Source of the DNA: Pseudomonas mohnii
GTDB taxonomy: Bacteria > Pseudomonadota > Gammaproteobacteria > Pseudomonadales > Pseudomonadaceae
Direction: 5' to 3'
DNA length: 64,000 bases
Assembly: GCF_900105115.1 (NCBI RefSeq)
Contig: NZ_FNRV01000001.1
Coordinates: 2,775,501-2,839,500, forward strand
Below the pieces are notes generated by a model. It was not told the origin of the DNA and made no database searches. It was given only the letters and a program-made list of their open reading frames with translations. The position numbers were made by a program, and so were the translations under genes. Shown in pieces: positions 37,438 to 47,313 of this stretch; position 1 is the stretch's first letter, and every line of letters begins with the position of its first letter.

Positions 37438-40374
37438 TCAGCTTAGCCCCAACTCACGCCAGATCCGCATGACCTGACGCCGCTCGTCCGCGAACTGGTC
37501 GCCGGGAATCACCCCCGGGTCCTTCTGCAAGGCCTGCCGATGGGCGGCGGAGCGGTAAGCTTTATAGGCTTCTCGCAACAGGCTGGCATCTTCGGCGGGC
37601 ATCAGGCCTTCGTGCTCCAGCTCTTCCAGAATGCGGATATTGTCCGTCCAGCGCAGCAATGGCGGATGTGTTTCGGACCACGCCAGGGCCGCGTATTGCA
37701 CCATAAATTCAATATCGACGATACCTCCGGCGTCCTGCTTGAGATCGAACGGCGCCGTGGCCTCGAAGGCATTTGCCGCGGTGCCGGCGGCAGTGCCCTT
37801 GCTGCCGAGGTTGTCGCGCATCTTGGCGCGCATCTCGCTGACCTCCTGGCGCAAGGTCGGCAAATCACGCGTCTTGCCCAGGATCGACGCGCGAACCTGT
37901 TCGAACGCCCGGCCAACATCTTCACTGCCCACGAGCACCCGAGCCCGAACCAATGCCTGATGCTCCCAGGTCCAGGCTTCGTTTTCCTGATAGCGGGCAA
38001 AAGCCCCCAGCGAACTCACCAGCAACCCTGCCGCACCGGACGGTCGCAGGCGCATATCCACTTCATAGAGCTGGCCGGAGTTGGTCTGGGCCGTCAGCAA
38101 GTGAATGATCCGTTGCCCCAGGCGGGTAAAGAATTGCGCACCGTCGATAGGCTTCGGCCCGTCGGTTTCCGCTTGCGGATCGCCATCATGGATGAACACC
38201 AGATCCAGGTCCGAACCATGCCCCAACTCCAGGCCGCCGACCTTTCCATAACCGACAATGATGAAGCCAGGATCGCACAGGGTACCGTCTGTGCGCAGCG
38301 GCGTACCGTACTTGGCCACGGTTTGACGCCAGGCCAGGGCGAGCACTTGCTCCAGAATCGCTTCGGCGAGCCAGGTCAGGTAATCACTGACTTTCATCAG
38401 CGGCAGGCTGCCGGCGATTTCCGACGCGGCCACCCGCAAGCGGTGCGCCAGTTTGAAATGGCGCAAGGCTTCCATTTGCTGTTCGAGGTCGTCTTCGGGA
38501 ATCCGCGTCAGCCGCTCGCGCAATTCGGCGGCCAGTTCCGGCGCAAGGGGTGGCTTGAACAGCCGGCCTTCGTTGAGCAGTTCGTCGAGCAGCAACGGGA
38601 AGCGCGTGATCTGCTCAGCGATCCACGGGCTCGCCGCGCACAAGGTCAGCAGGCGTCGCAAGGCGCCGGGGTTTTCGGTCAGCAGCACCAGATACGCCGA
38701 ACGGCGAGCCACGGCTTCCACCAGTGGCAGCACCCGCTCCAGCACCAGATCCGGGTTGGCGTGTTCCACCGCTTGAGCCAGCAAGCGCGGGATAAACGCA
38801 TCGAGGCGCTCGCGCCCCAGACGCTGCATGGCGCGTAATTGAGGACTGCCGCGCAGGCCGGCCAAGGCTTTGAGCGCCTTGGGCGCATCGGTGAAACCGC
38901 CCTCCTGCAACTGGCGACAGGCCGCCTCTTCATCCTGAGCCTCTTCCCATAGAGGCAACCACTCACCACCGACCACCACTTCGCTTTCGACACCGTCTTC
39001 GTCGGGATCGGCGATCACCTGGGCGAAGTGCCAGGCAATGCGGCCGCGCCAATACATCAGTTGCTCATGAAAAGCCGCCCAATCGGCGAAGCCCAACATA
39101 AAGGCAATGCGCGCCTGATCCTGTTCGCCATCGGGCAGCATCTGCGTCTGGCGGTCGGCAATCGTCTGGATCGCATGTTCGGTGTATCGCAGGAATTCGT
39201 AGCCTTCGCGCAGCTCGCTGATCACCGCCGGCGGCAGATAACCCTGACCTTCCAGCGTGCTCAATACCTTTAATAGTGGACGCTGTTGCAGGCTCAAGTC
39301 GCGGCCGCCATGGATCAACTGGAAAGCCTGGGCGATGAACTCGACTTCCCGGATGCCACCGGAGCCCAGCTTGATGTTGTCGGCCATGCCCTTGCGCCGC
39401 ACTTCCTGCTGGATCAGCTGCTTCATGGTGCGCAGCGCTTCGATGGCCGAAAAGTCCAGATAACGCCGGTAAACGAAGGGGCGCAGCATCTCTTGCAGTT
39501 GCGCGCCGGCCACTTGATCGCCAGCCACCACCCGCGACTTGATCATCGCGTAGCGTTCCCAGTCGCGGCCCTGGTCCTGGTAGTACTGCTCCAACGCGTT
39601 GAAGCTCAGGACCAGGGCGCCCGCCGAACCGTAAGGCCGCAGGCGCATGTCGACGCGGAACACAAAGCCGTCGACGGTCATCGGGTCCAGCGCCTTGATC
39701 AGGCGCTGGCCAAGACGGATGAAAAATTCCTGGTTATCCAGCGGACGTTTCACGCCAACGGTTTCGCCGCCTTCGGGGTAAGCGAAGATCAGGTCGATGT
39801 CCGACGACAGATTGAGTTCCACCGCACCGAGCTTGCCCATGCCGAGGACAACCATTTGCTGCGGCTGGCCACTGCGTCGACCGGTCGGCACGCCGAACTG
39901 CAGGCAATGGCGCGAGTACAGCCACTGATAGGCCTGGTCGATGCTGGCATCGGCCATGTCGGAAAGGTCGCGGCAGGTCTGCACCAGATCGGCCTGGCGG
40001 GTCAGGTCACGCCAGATAATCCGTACCTGATGACGCGCACGTTGACGGCGCAACGCGCGACCGAGCTGATCATCGGTCTCGGCGGCGCTCACCGCCGCGG
40101 CAATCTGCGCGCACAACTCGCCGGGAGCAAAGCAGCGATCCAGTTCGCCGGACCGCACCAGGTCCAGCAACATCAAAGGGTCACGAACACTCTGTTCAAT
40201 CACGAAATCGCTGGCGGCGGTCACGCGGGCAAATTGCGCCCAGCGTTCAGGCGTCCAGGCGGACAGGCCATGGTCATCGTCCAAAGCGCTGACGGCGGTA
40301 CGAAACGACTGCTCTGCACGGGTGACAAACGGCAGCAGAATGGCGGGCAGTTCGGCGAGCGAAGGGAGGCTCAT
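37438..40374 (-). CDS. glnE: Bifunctional glutamine synthetase adenylyltransferase/deadenylase GlnE
   Basis: A 978-residue regulator that adds or removes AMP on glutamine synthetase in response to nitrogen signals from PII. Two nucleotidyltransferase domains are visible: an N-terminal one with LNLSSDIDLIFAYP near residue 190 (deadenylylating half) and a C-terminal one with GHGSDLDLVFIHDGD near residue 718 (adenylylating half). Both have the GSDxD metal motif. The length is normal for the family. It is transcribed away from aceE. Confidence 0.97.
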   Translation of the reverse strand: MSLPSLAELPAILLPFVTRAEQSFRTAVSALDDDHGLSAWTPERWAQFARVTAASDFVIEQSVRDPLMLLDLVRSGELDRCFAPGELCAQIAAAVSAAETDDQLGRALRRQRARHQVRIIWRDLTRQADLVQTCRDLSDMADASIDQAYQWLYSRHCLQFGVPTGRRSGQPQQMVVLGMGKLGAVELNLSSDIDLIFAYPEGGETVGVKRPLDNQEFFIRLGQRLIKALDPMTVDGFVFRVDMRLRPYGSAGALVLSFNALEQYYQDQGRDWERYAMIKSRVVAGDQVAGAQLQEMLRPFVYRRYLDFSAIEALRTMKQLIQQEVRRKGMADNIKLGSGGIREVEFIAQAFQLIHGGRDLSLQQRPLLKVLSTLEGQGYLPPAVISELREGYEFLRYTEHAIQTIADRQTQMLPDGEQDQARIAFMLGFADWAAFHEQLMYWRGRIAWHFAQVIADPDEDGVESEVVVGGEWLPLWEEAQDEEAACRQLQEGGFTDAPKALKALAGLRGSPQLRAMQRLGRERLDAFIPRLLAQAVEHANPDLVLERVLPLVEAVARRSAYLVLLTENPGALRRLLTLCAASPWIAEQITRFPLLLDELLNEGRLFKPPLAPELAAELRERLTRIPEDDLEQQMEALRHFKLAHRLRVAASEIAGSLPLMKVSDYLTWLAEAILEQVLALAWRQTVAKYGTPLRTDGTLCDPGFIIVGYGKVGGLELGHGSDLDLVFIHDGDPQAETDGPKPIDGAQFFTRLGQRIIHLLTAQTNSGQLYEVDMRLRPSGAAGLLVSSLGAFARYQENEAWTWEHQALVRARVLVGSEDVGRAFEQVRASILGKTRDLPTLRQEVSEMRAKMRDNLGSKGTAAGTAANAFEATAPFDLKQDAGGIVDIEFMVQYAALAWSETHPPLLRWTDNIRILEELEHEGLMPAEDASLLREAYKAYRSAAHRQALQKDPGVIPGDQFADERRQVMRIWRELGLS

Positions 40375-40580
40375 GGTCTATCCTTGATCGGCGTGTATTG
40401 GGCTGCATGTAGTGAATCGGGCAAACACACTACCTGGAGGACTGTCGAACAAAAGTTAGAAATAGCTGAAAATTCTTTTTTTTTGGCAGCCAGCATCAAG
40501 CTTTCACCTTTTTCGGTTGGCAAAAGACCAACCTTAACGATTATTCTCACAACGCAGCCGGGGGCCACAAGCCGCTTATC

Positions 40581-40595
40581 TGTAGTTTTACTACT
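40581..40595. promoter_or_regulatory. Putative operator 1 upstream of aceE
   Basis: TGTAGTTTTACTACT is an inverted repeat (TGTAGT-TTT-ACTACT) with one mismatch at the end. It is nearly identical to the reverse complement of the copy at 40633, and the centres are 52 bases apart, close to five helical turns. Such geometry suits a dimeric repressor or activator. The regulator is unknown; PdhR-like GntR proteins control this operon in other bacteria but use a different motif. Confidence 0.5.
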
Positions 40596-40632
40596 CGTAT
40601 ATACATTAACAAGGCTGAAATGCCGGATGATT

Positions 40633-40647
40633 TGTAGTAAAACTACA
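40633..40647. promoter_or_regulatory. Putative operator 2 upstream of aceE
   Basis: TGTAGTAAAACTACA is a perfect palindrome with a three-base centre (TGTAGT-AAA-ACTACA), 110 bases before the aceE start. Confidence 0.55.
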
Positions 40648-40757
40648 CGCCGCCGGAACAACCTATCGGCAATCCAAGAATTCATAACGTCTGCCCACAA
40701 GGCCAGTCGCTAACTCAGGCAACCGATTCTGGTAGCCTTTCCGCCCTGGAGCAAGCC

Positions 40758-43403
40758 ATGCAAGACCTCGATCCCGTCGAAACCCAGGAATGGCTGGACG
40801 CCCTGGAATCGGTTCTCGACAAAGAAGGCGAAGACCGTGCTCACTATCTGATGACCCGTATGGGTGAACTCGCGACCCGCAGCGGTTCGCAGTTGCCTTA
40901 CGCCATCACCACGCCTTACCGCAACACGATCCCCGTTACCCACGAAGCACGCATGCCTGGCGACCTGTTCATGGAACGCCGCATTCGCTCGCTGGTACGC
41001 TGGAACGCGATGGCCATGGTAATGCGTACGAACCTGAAAGATTCTGACCTCGGCGGTCACATCTCCAGCTTCGCTTCCAGCGCGACCCTGTATGACATCG
41101 GCTTCAACTACTTCTTCCAGGCCCCGACCGACGAGCACGGCGGCGACCTGATCTACTTCCAGGGCCACACTTCCCCAGGTGTTTACGCCCGTGCGTTCAT
41201 GGAAGGCCGCATCACCGAAGACCAGATGAACAACTTCCGCCAGGAAGTCGACGGTCAGGGCCTGTCGTCCTACCCGCACCCGTGGCTGATGCCTGACTTC
41301 TGGCAGTTCCCGACCGTGTCCATGGGTCTGGGCCCGATCCAGGCGATCTACCAGGCACGTTTCATGAAGTACCTGGAAGCCCGTGGCTTCATTCCTGCCG
41401 GCAAGCAAAAAATCTGGTGCTTCCTGGGCGACGGCGAGTGCGACGAGCCGGAATCCCTGGGCGCGATCTCGCTGGCTGGCCGCGAGAAGCTCGACAACCT
41501 GATCTTCGTCATCAACTGCAACCTGCAGCGCCTCGACGGCCCGGTTCGCGGCAACGGCAAGATCATCCAGGAACTCGAAGGCGTGTTCCGCGGTGCTCAG
41601 TGGAACGTGACCAAAGTCATCTGGGGCCGTTTCTGGGACCCACTGCTGGCCAAGGACGTCGACGGCATCCTGCAACGTCGCATGGACGAAGTCATCGACG
41701 GCGAGTACCAGAACTACAAAGCCAAAGACGGCGCGTTCGTGCGTGAACACTTCTTCAACTCGCCAGAACTCAAGGCGATGGTTGCAGACCTGTCCGACGA
41801 CGAGATCTGGAAGCTCAACCGTGGCGGCCACGACCCGTACAAGGTCTATGCGGCATACCACGAAGCGGTCAACCACAAAGAACAACCGACCGTCATCCTG
41901 GCCAAGACCATCAAGGGTTATGGCACCGGTGCCGGCGAAGCGAAAAACACCGCGCACAACACCAAGAAAGTCGATGTCGACAGCCTGAAGTTGTTCCGCG
42001 ACCGCTTCGACATTCCGGTCAAGGACGAAGAGCTGGAAAACCTGCCGTTCTTCCGGCCGGAGCCAAACAGCGCCGAAGCCCGCTACCTGAGCGAGCGCCG
42101 CACTGCACTGGGCGGTTTCGTACCACAGCGTCGCGCACAGAGCTTCAGCGTACCGACCCCGTCCCTCGATACCCTCAAGGCGATCCTCGACGGCTCGGGC
42201 GACCGTGAAATCTCCACCACCATGGCCTTCGTGCGCATCCTGGCGCAACTGGTCAAGGACAAGGAAATCGGCCCGCGCATCGTCCCGATCATCCCGGACG
42301 AAGCCCGTACCTTCGGTATGGAAGGCATGTTCCGTCAGTTGGGCATCTACTCCTCCGTCGGCCAGCTCTACGAGCCAGTCGATAAAGACCAGGTGATGTT
42401 CTACAAGGAAGACAAGAAGGGCCAGATCCTCGAAGAAGGCATCAACGAAGCGGGCGCCATGAGCTCCTTCATCGCTGCCGGTACTTCGTACTCCAACCAC
42501 AACCAGCCAATGCTGCCGTTCTACATCTTCTATTCGATGTTCGGCTTCCAGCGCATCGGCGACCTGGCTTGGGCCGCTGGCGACAGCCGTACCCGTGGCT
42601 TCCTGATCGGCGGCACCGCCGGCCGCACCACGCTCAACGGCGAAGGCCTGCAACACGAAGACGGTCACAGCCACATCCTGGCGGCCACCATCCCGAACTG
42701 CCGCACCTTTGATCCAACCTACGGCTACGAGCTGGCGGTGATCATCCAGGACGGCATGAAGAAGATGACCGAAGAACAACAGGACATCTTCTACTACATC
42801 ACCGTGATGAACGAATCCTACCAGCAGCCAGCCATGCCGGCCGGTGTCGAGGAAGGCATCGTCAAGGGCATGTACCTGCTCGAGGAAGACAACCGCGAAG
42901 CGGCGCACCACGTTCAGCTGATGGGCTCCGGCACCATCCTGCGTGAAGTCCGCGAAGCCGCGAAGATCCTGCGTGAAGAGTTCAACGTCGGCGCCGATGT
43001 GTGGAGCGTTACCAGCTTCAACGAACTGCGTCGCGACGGCCTGGCCGTTGAGCGCAGCAACCGTCTGCACCCTGGCCAGAAGCCTAAGCTCAGCTATGTG
43101 GAAGAGTGCCTGAACGGCCGCAAAGGTCCGGTCATCGCCTCTACCGACTACATGAAACTGTTCGCCGAGCAGATCCGTCAGTGGGTACCGTCCAAGGAAT
43201 TCAAAGTCCTGGGCACCGACGGTTTCGGTCGCAGCGACAGCCGCAAGAAACTGCGTCATTTCTTCGAAGTCGACCGTCATTTCGTGGTGCTGGCAGCCCT
43301 GGAAGCCCTGGCTGACCGTGGTGACATCGAACCTAAAGTGGTGGCCGAGGCCATCGCCAAGTTCGGTATCAACCCGGAAAAACGCAACCCACTGGACTGC
43401 TGA
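40758..43403 (+). CDS. aceE: Pyruvate dehydrogenase E1 component AceE
   Basis: An 881-residue homodimeric thiamine-diphosphate enzyme that decarboxylates pyruvate and acetylates the lipoyl groups of AceF. The ThDP/Mg motif runs from GDGECDEPES to NCNLQR (about residues 228-258). The length and the N-terminal DLDPVETQEWLDALESV agree with gamma-proteobacterial AceE. The gene is followed 11 bases later by aceF. Regulation probably involves the palindromes upstream. Confidence 0.98.
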   Translation: MQDLDPVETQEWLDALESVLDKEGEDRAHYLMTRMGELATRSGSQLPYAITTPYRNTIPVTHEARMPGDLFMERRIRSLVRWNAMAMVMRTNLKDSDLGGHISSFASSATLYDIGFNYFFQAPTDEHGGDLIYFQGHTSPGVYARAFMEGRITEDQMNNFRQEVDGQGLSSYPHPWLMPDFWQFPTVSMGLGPIQAIYQARFMKYLEARGFIPAGKQKIWCFLGDGECDEPESLGAISLAGREKLDNLIFVINCNLQRLDGPVRGNGKIIQELEGVFRGAQWNVTKVIWGRFWDPLLAKDVDGILQRRMDEVIDGEYQNYKAKDGAFVREHFFNSPELKAMVADLSDDEIWKLNRGGHDPYKVYAAYHEAVNHKEQPTVILAKTIKGYGTGAGEAKNTAHNTKKVDVDSLKLFRDRFDIPVKDEELENLPFFRPEPNSAEARYLSERRTALGGFVPQRRAQSFSVPTPSLDTLKAILDGSGDREISTTMAFVRILAQLVKDKEIGPRIVPIIPDEARTFGMEGMFRQLGIYSSVGQLYEPVDKDQVMFYKEDKKGQILEEGINEAGAMSSFIAAGTSYSNHNQPMLPFYIFYSMFGFQRIGDLAWAAGDSRTRGFLIGGTAGRTTLNGEGLQHEDGHSHILAATIPNCRTFDPTYGYELAVIIQDGMKKMTEEQQDIFYYITVMNESYQQPAMPAGVEEGIVKGMYLLEEDNREAAHHVQLMGSGTILREVREAAKILREEFNVGADVWSVTSFNELRRDGLAVERSNRLHPGQKPKLSYVEECLNGRKGPVIASTDYMKLFAEQIRQWVPSKEFKVLGTDGFGRSDSRKKLRHFFEVDRHFVVLAALEALADRGDIEPKVVAEAIAKFGINPEKRNPLDC

Positions 43404-43414
43404 GGAGAGATTTT

Positions 43415-45379
43415 GTGAGCGAACTCATTCGCGTACCTGACATCGGCAGCGGTGAAGGTGAAGTAATTGAACTGTTTGTGAAGGTCGGCGACCGTATCGA
43501 AGCCGATCAGAGCATCCTGACGCTGGAATCGGACAAGGCGAGCATGGAAGTCCCTGCTCCCAAGGCCGGCATCATCAAGAGCCTGAAAGTGAAGCTGGGC
43601 GATCGCCTGAAAGAAGGCGACGAGTTGCTGGAGCTGGAAGTCGAAGGTGCCGCTGCGGCGGCCCCGGCGGCTGCCGCTGCGCCTGCTGCAAAAGCAGAAG
43701 CTGCTCCTGCCGCCGCTCCAGCACCGGCCGCGCCTGCCGCTGCACCTGCTGCCGCTTCGGTTCAGCAAGTGCACGTGCCGGACATCGGTTCGTCGGGCAA
43801 GGCCCAGATCATCGAGATCCAGGTCAAGGTCGGCGACACCGTCGAGGCTGATCAGTCGCTGATCACCCTGGAATCCGACAAGGCCAGCATGGAAATCCCG
43901 TCGCCTGCCGCTGGCGTGGTCAAAGCGATCAGCGTCAAGCTGAACGACGAAGTCGGCACCGGCGACCTGATTCTGGACCTGGAAGTGGCGGGTGCTGCGG
44001 CGCCGGCTGCGGCCGCTCCGGCCCAGGCTGCCGCACCTACCGCCGCTGCGCCAGCGCCAGCCGCTGCTGCTGCTCCGGCCGCACCGGTGGCCGACAGCGT
44101 TCAGGACATCCACGTTCCGGACATCGGTTCGTCGGGCAAGGCCAAGATCATCGAAGTCCTGGTCAAGGCCGGCGACAGCGTTGAAGCCGACCAGTCGCTG
44201 ATCACCCTGGAATCCGACAAGGCGAGCATGGAAATCCCGTCGCCTGCCGCTGGCGTGGTGGAAAGCGTTTCGATCAAGCTGGACGACGAAGTCGGTACCG
44301 GCGACCTGATCCTGAAGCTGAAAGTCAAAGGCGCCGCACCGGCTGCTGCTCCGGCACCTGCCGCCGCTGCTCCGAGTGCTCCAGCTCCAGCCGCCGCTGC
44401 TGCTCCTGCTGCGGCCGCACCGGTTGCTGCCCCGGCTGCGGCTCCAGCCAAGCCTGGCGCCAAGGTTCACGCCGGTCCGGCCGTGCGCCAACTGGCCCGC
44501 GAATTCGGTGTCGAGCTGAACGCCGTGGGCGCCAGCGGTCCGCACGGTCGCATCCTCAAGGAAGACGTGCAGGTTTACGTCAAAGCCATGATGCAGAAGG
44601 CCAAGGAAGCACCGGCCGCTGCGGCCGGCGCAACCGGTGGCGCGGGCATCCCGCCGATTCCGGTCGTGGACTTCAGCCGCTTCGGTGAAACCGAAGAAGT
44701 GCCGATGAGCCGCCTGATGCAAATCGGCGCGTCGAGCCTGCATCGCAGCTGGCTGAACATCCCGCACGTGACTCAGTTCGATTCGGCTGATATCACTGAG
44801 CTGGAAGCGTTCCGTATCGCTCAAAAAGCCGTTGCAGAGAAGGCTGGCGTCAAGCTGACCATCCTGCCGCTGCTGCTCAAGTCCTGCGCCCACCTGCTCA
44901 AGGAACTGCCGGACTTCAACAGTTCGCTGGCTCCGAGCGGCAAGGCGATCATCCGCAAGAAGTACGTGAACATCGGCTTCGCGGTCGACACGCCAGAAGG
45001 CCTGCTGGTACCGGTCATCAAGAACGTCGACCAGAAGAGCCTGCTGCAGCTTGCGGCTGAAGCGGCTGCTCTGGCTGCCAAGGCCCGCGACAAGAAGCTT
45101 ACCGCTGACGACATGCAAGGCGCCTGCTTCACCATTTCCAGCCTCGGCCACATTGGCGGCACCGGCTTCACGCCGATCGTCAACGCGCCGGAAGTGGCGA
45201 TCCTCGGCGTTTCCAAGGCAACCATCCAGCCAGTCTGGGACGGCAAAGCCTTCCAGCCGAAACTGATGCTGCCACTGTCGCTGTCCTACGATCACCGCGT
45301 GATCAACGGCGCCGCTGCTGCACGCTTCACCAAGCGTCTGAGCGACCTGCTGGCGGACATCCGCACCATCCTGCTGTAA
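43415..45379 (+). CDS. aceF: Dihydrolipoamide acetyltransferase (E2) AceF with three lipoyl domains
   Basis: A 654-residue core subunit of pyruvate dehydrogenase, starting with GTG behind a GAGGAGAG ribosome binding site. Three lipoyl domains are visible, each with the lysine in ESDKASME (near residues 40, 156 and 272), joined by long Ala-Pro-rich flexible linkers. A peripheral subunit-binding domain follows (AGPAVRQLAREFGVELNAV, near residue 352) and then the catalytic domain ending with the active-site His in LSYDHRVINGAAAARF. Domains two and three are almost identical, even in DNA, pointing to recent duplication or gene conversion. Other pseudomonads often have two lipoyl domains. Confidence 0.97.
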   Translation: MSELIRVPDIGSGEGEVIELFVKVGDRIEADQSILTLESDKASMEVPAPKAGIIKSLKVKLGDRLKEGDELLELEVEGAAAAAPAAAAAPAAKAEAAPAAAPAPAAPAAAPAAASVQQVHVPDIGSSGKAQIIEIQVKVGDTVEADQSLITLESDKASMEIPSPAAGVVKAISVKLNDEVGTGDLILDLEVAGAAAPAAAAPAQAAAPTAAAPAPAAAAAPAAPVADSVQDIHVPDIGSSGKAKIIEVLVKAGDSVEADQSLITLESDKASMEIPSPAAGVVESVSIKLDDEVGTGDLILKLKVKGAAPAAAPAPAAAAPSAPAPAAAAAPAAAAPVAAPAAAPAKPGAKVHAGPAVRQLAREFGVELNAVGASGPHGRILKEDVQVYVKAMMQKAKEAPAAAAGATGGAGIPPIPVVDFSRFGETEEVPMSRLMQIGASSLHRSWLNIPHVTQFDSADITELEAFRIAQKAVAEKAGVKLTILPLLLKSCAHLLKELPDFNSSLAPSGKAIIRKKYVNIGFAVDTPEGLLVPVIKNVDQKSLLQLAAEAAALAAKARDKKLTADDMQGACFTISSLGHIGGTGFTPIVNAPEVAILGVSKATIQPVWDGKAFQPKLMLPLSLSYDHRVINGAAAARFTKRLSDLLADIRTILL

Positions 45380-45387
45380 CCCCGGCC

Positions 45388-45477
45388 GGCCCTCCTTCAC
45401 CGGAGGGCCTGTCGCGTTCCGTTTTCCGAGCGCCACGCTCGTACCTCAACCCCGCCAATTTGGCGGGGCTTTTTTTT
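45388..45477 (+). terminator. Tandem hairpins and terminator after aceF
   Basis: GGCCCTCC/GGAGGGCC (45388-45409) is followed by CCCCGCCA/TGGCGGGG (45450-45468) and then a run of T. The second hairpin is a textbook rho-independent terminator for the aceEF operon. Confidence 0.93.
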
Positions 45478-45658
45478 GCCCGAAACTTTTAACTGAAAAG
45501 AATGCCTTCCTACATTTGTGGCTGATATCGCCCACAACTCCAATCCATTTCGGCTCGATATTTTTCAGGGTTCAATAATTAGTCTTAGTTACACCGTTAT
45601 TGCACATACCCAAAAAATATCACCTGACCGAATGGCAGAACGCCGAATGGAATCGAAT

Positions 45659-47053
45659 ATGTTTCAACCAACAGTGGGCCCGATTATTGGCCATACAACA
45701 ACTAACCACGTCCGAATATTCTTACGCGGAGATAAACATAACGGCGCCCTGGTATTTGCCGGCATTCGCTATCGACGACGGGGTGAAGAACGCTGGTCAA
45801 AAGGCACTTTCGCAAAACTCGACAGCCTGCGCGACATGTCCGGAGTCATTGCGCTCAACGATCTGGCTGCCGACACCGACCATGAATACCAGGCCGGCTG
45901 GTTTAGCCCGATGAACCCGGTGCACACCGTGGAGACGGTTCAGGAGCTGCCGCTGCAATGGCCGCGACAGATCCACCGCTTTCGCACCCGCTCCAGCCAG
46001 CAGACCCTGCCCAGAGCCTACATTGTGGGGTCTTGCCGCTATCTGCGCATCACCGCGGGCATTGCCGCCGCGCCTCATGTGGGCGACAGGATTTTTGCCT
46101 CGATATCCAATGTGGTCGAACAAGCCGAGCCGCCCGTCAGCGCCATGTTAATGACAGGTGATCAGATTTACGTCGATGATCTGAACTTCCTCGCCCCCGA
46201 CCGGGAACTCGGGGAAATTATTCACAAGTACCGCGTGGCATTCTCGCAACCGAACATCGCAAAGTTAATGTCCAGCCTGCCAACTTATATGATCCTCGAT
46301 GATCATGAAATCGAGGACAACTGGCCAGCCAACAAGAACAAATCCGACGACCACTTATATGCCAATGCAACAAAGGCCTACGAGTTATATCAAGCCAGCC
46401 ACAGCCCTGCGCACGAACTTTCTGCCAGCGGGAAAATAAATAGAGAACTGGACAAATATTGGTATCTGTTCACAGAAGGCGATATCGAATGGTTTGTCAC
46501 CGACAGCAGAACACGGCGCAATCTTTCGGCAGCCGACCGCCGCATTCTGGATGCCGAGCAGGAATACGCATTGTGCAAATGGCTGATCCACAGCCCGGCG
46601 CGGGTCAAATTCGTGGTCACCAGCGTGATGCTCTACCCTGACTGCAAGCGCTCGGACGATGACGCCTGGCAAGCCTTCCCCGAGCAACGGCTACGACTGC
46701 TGGAGACGATTCGTACTCACCGCATCAAGAATGTCGTCTTCGTTTCCGATGACGTCCACGGCTCCCTGACCAGCCGCCTGACCCACAGTGAAGACCCTGA
46801 CTTCGAACTCCACACCATCGTCTCCTCACCGCTGTGCAACAGCAAAATGCTGCCCTACGCCAAAGCCGAAACCTTCATCCTCGACCAACCCTTGGTCAGA
46901 ACCGCTGCGGGGGACTATCACCAGCAACTGACCGGCAAAGTGATCAGCCAGGACAACTTCGCGCACGTGATCGTCGATACGCAGCACATTCATGTGCGCT
47001 ATCACGATCGGGATGGCAACCTTCTACAGGCGACCCGTATTTCGTTGCGCTAG
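45659..47053 (+). CDS. PhoD-like alkaline phosphatase family protein
   Basis: A protein of about 464 residues of the PhoD-like metallophosphatase type. Its N-terminal fibronectin-like part contains PTVGPIIGHTTTNHVRIFLR. The metal-binding blocks are MLMTGDQIYVDD near residue 162 and ILDDHEIEDNW near residue 207, with VFVSDDVHGSL near residue 368. No signal peptide is visible at any of the candidate starts (45518, 45632, 45647, 45659), so unlike classical PhoD it may stay in the cytoplasm. The start is uncertain and lacks a strong ribosome binding site. The first half is richer in A and T and uses rarer codons such as TTA and ATA, unlike the neighbouring genes, suggesting later acquisition between aceF and dipA. 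Confidence 0.82.
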   Translation: MFQPTVGPIIGHTTTNHVRIFLRGDKHNGALVFAGIRYRRRGEERWSKGTFAKLDSLRDMSGVIALNDLAADTDHEYQAGWFSPMNPVHTVETVQELPLQWPRQIHRFRTRSSQQTLPRAYIVGSCRYLRITAGIAAAPHVGDRIFASISNVVEQAEPPVSAMLMTGDQIYVDDLNFLAPDRELGEIIHKYRVAFSQPNIAKLMSSLPTYMILDDHEIEDNWPANKNKSDDHLYANATKAYELYQASHSPAHELSASGKINRELDKYWYLFTEGDIEWFVTDSRTRRNLSAADRRILDAEQEYALCKWLIHSPARVKFVVTSVMLYPDCKRSDDDAWQAFPEQRLRLLETIRTHRIKNVVFVSDDVHGSLTSRLTHSEDPDFELHTIVSSPLCNSKMLPYAKAETFILDQPLVRTAAGDYHQQLTGKVISQDNFAHVIVDTQHIHVRYHDRDGNLLQATRISLR

Positions 47054-47313
47054 GAGAAAAAGTCGCAGTCCGTGGCACTGCCAAGAGGTCCGCCATTTCC
47101 ATATATAGCTGCCAAAAGGTTGCGCTCTGTTCTGCCAACACCTTTAATCCTGACGCCGATTGAAGAAATCTTCACTTCGAAGGACATATTCTTATAGCAC
47201 TTGGCCTTCATGTCTCTTGTCAGTCGGTATCGCAATGATGCAACCTTGCGGCAGGCAACAGTAAAGGGGCGAAAGCCCGGCGCATTCAGCAAATTCGAAG
47301 CGAGTTTCCCTCC

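Larger units (their letters stand above)
40375..40757. promoter_or_regulatory. glnE-aceE divergent control region
   Basis: This 383-base gap is clearly richer in A and T than its surroundings, with a T run at about 40471-40480. It carries two copies of a 15-base palindrome (see separate entries) with CGTATATACATTAAC between them, a plausible -10 region for aceE. GGAGCAAGCC precedes the aceE ATG as ribosome binding site. An open frame of 109 codons on the minus strand here overlaps the glnE start and is not credible as a gene. Confidence 0.55.

Noticed and set aside
40371..40700. Minus-strand frame of 109 codons in the glnE-aceE gap
   Set aside because: It overlaps the glnE start, has no ribosome binding site or family features, and covers what looks like a promoter region.
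40710..45436. Two long minus-strand frames opposite aceE and aceF
   Set aside because: Shadows of highly expressed, strongly biased genes. The Gly/Ser/Arg repeats come from the Ala-Pro linkers read backwards.
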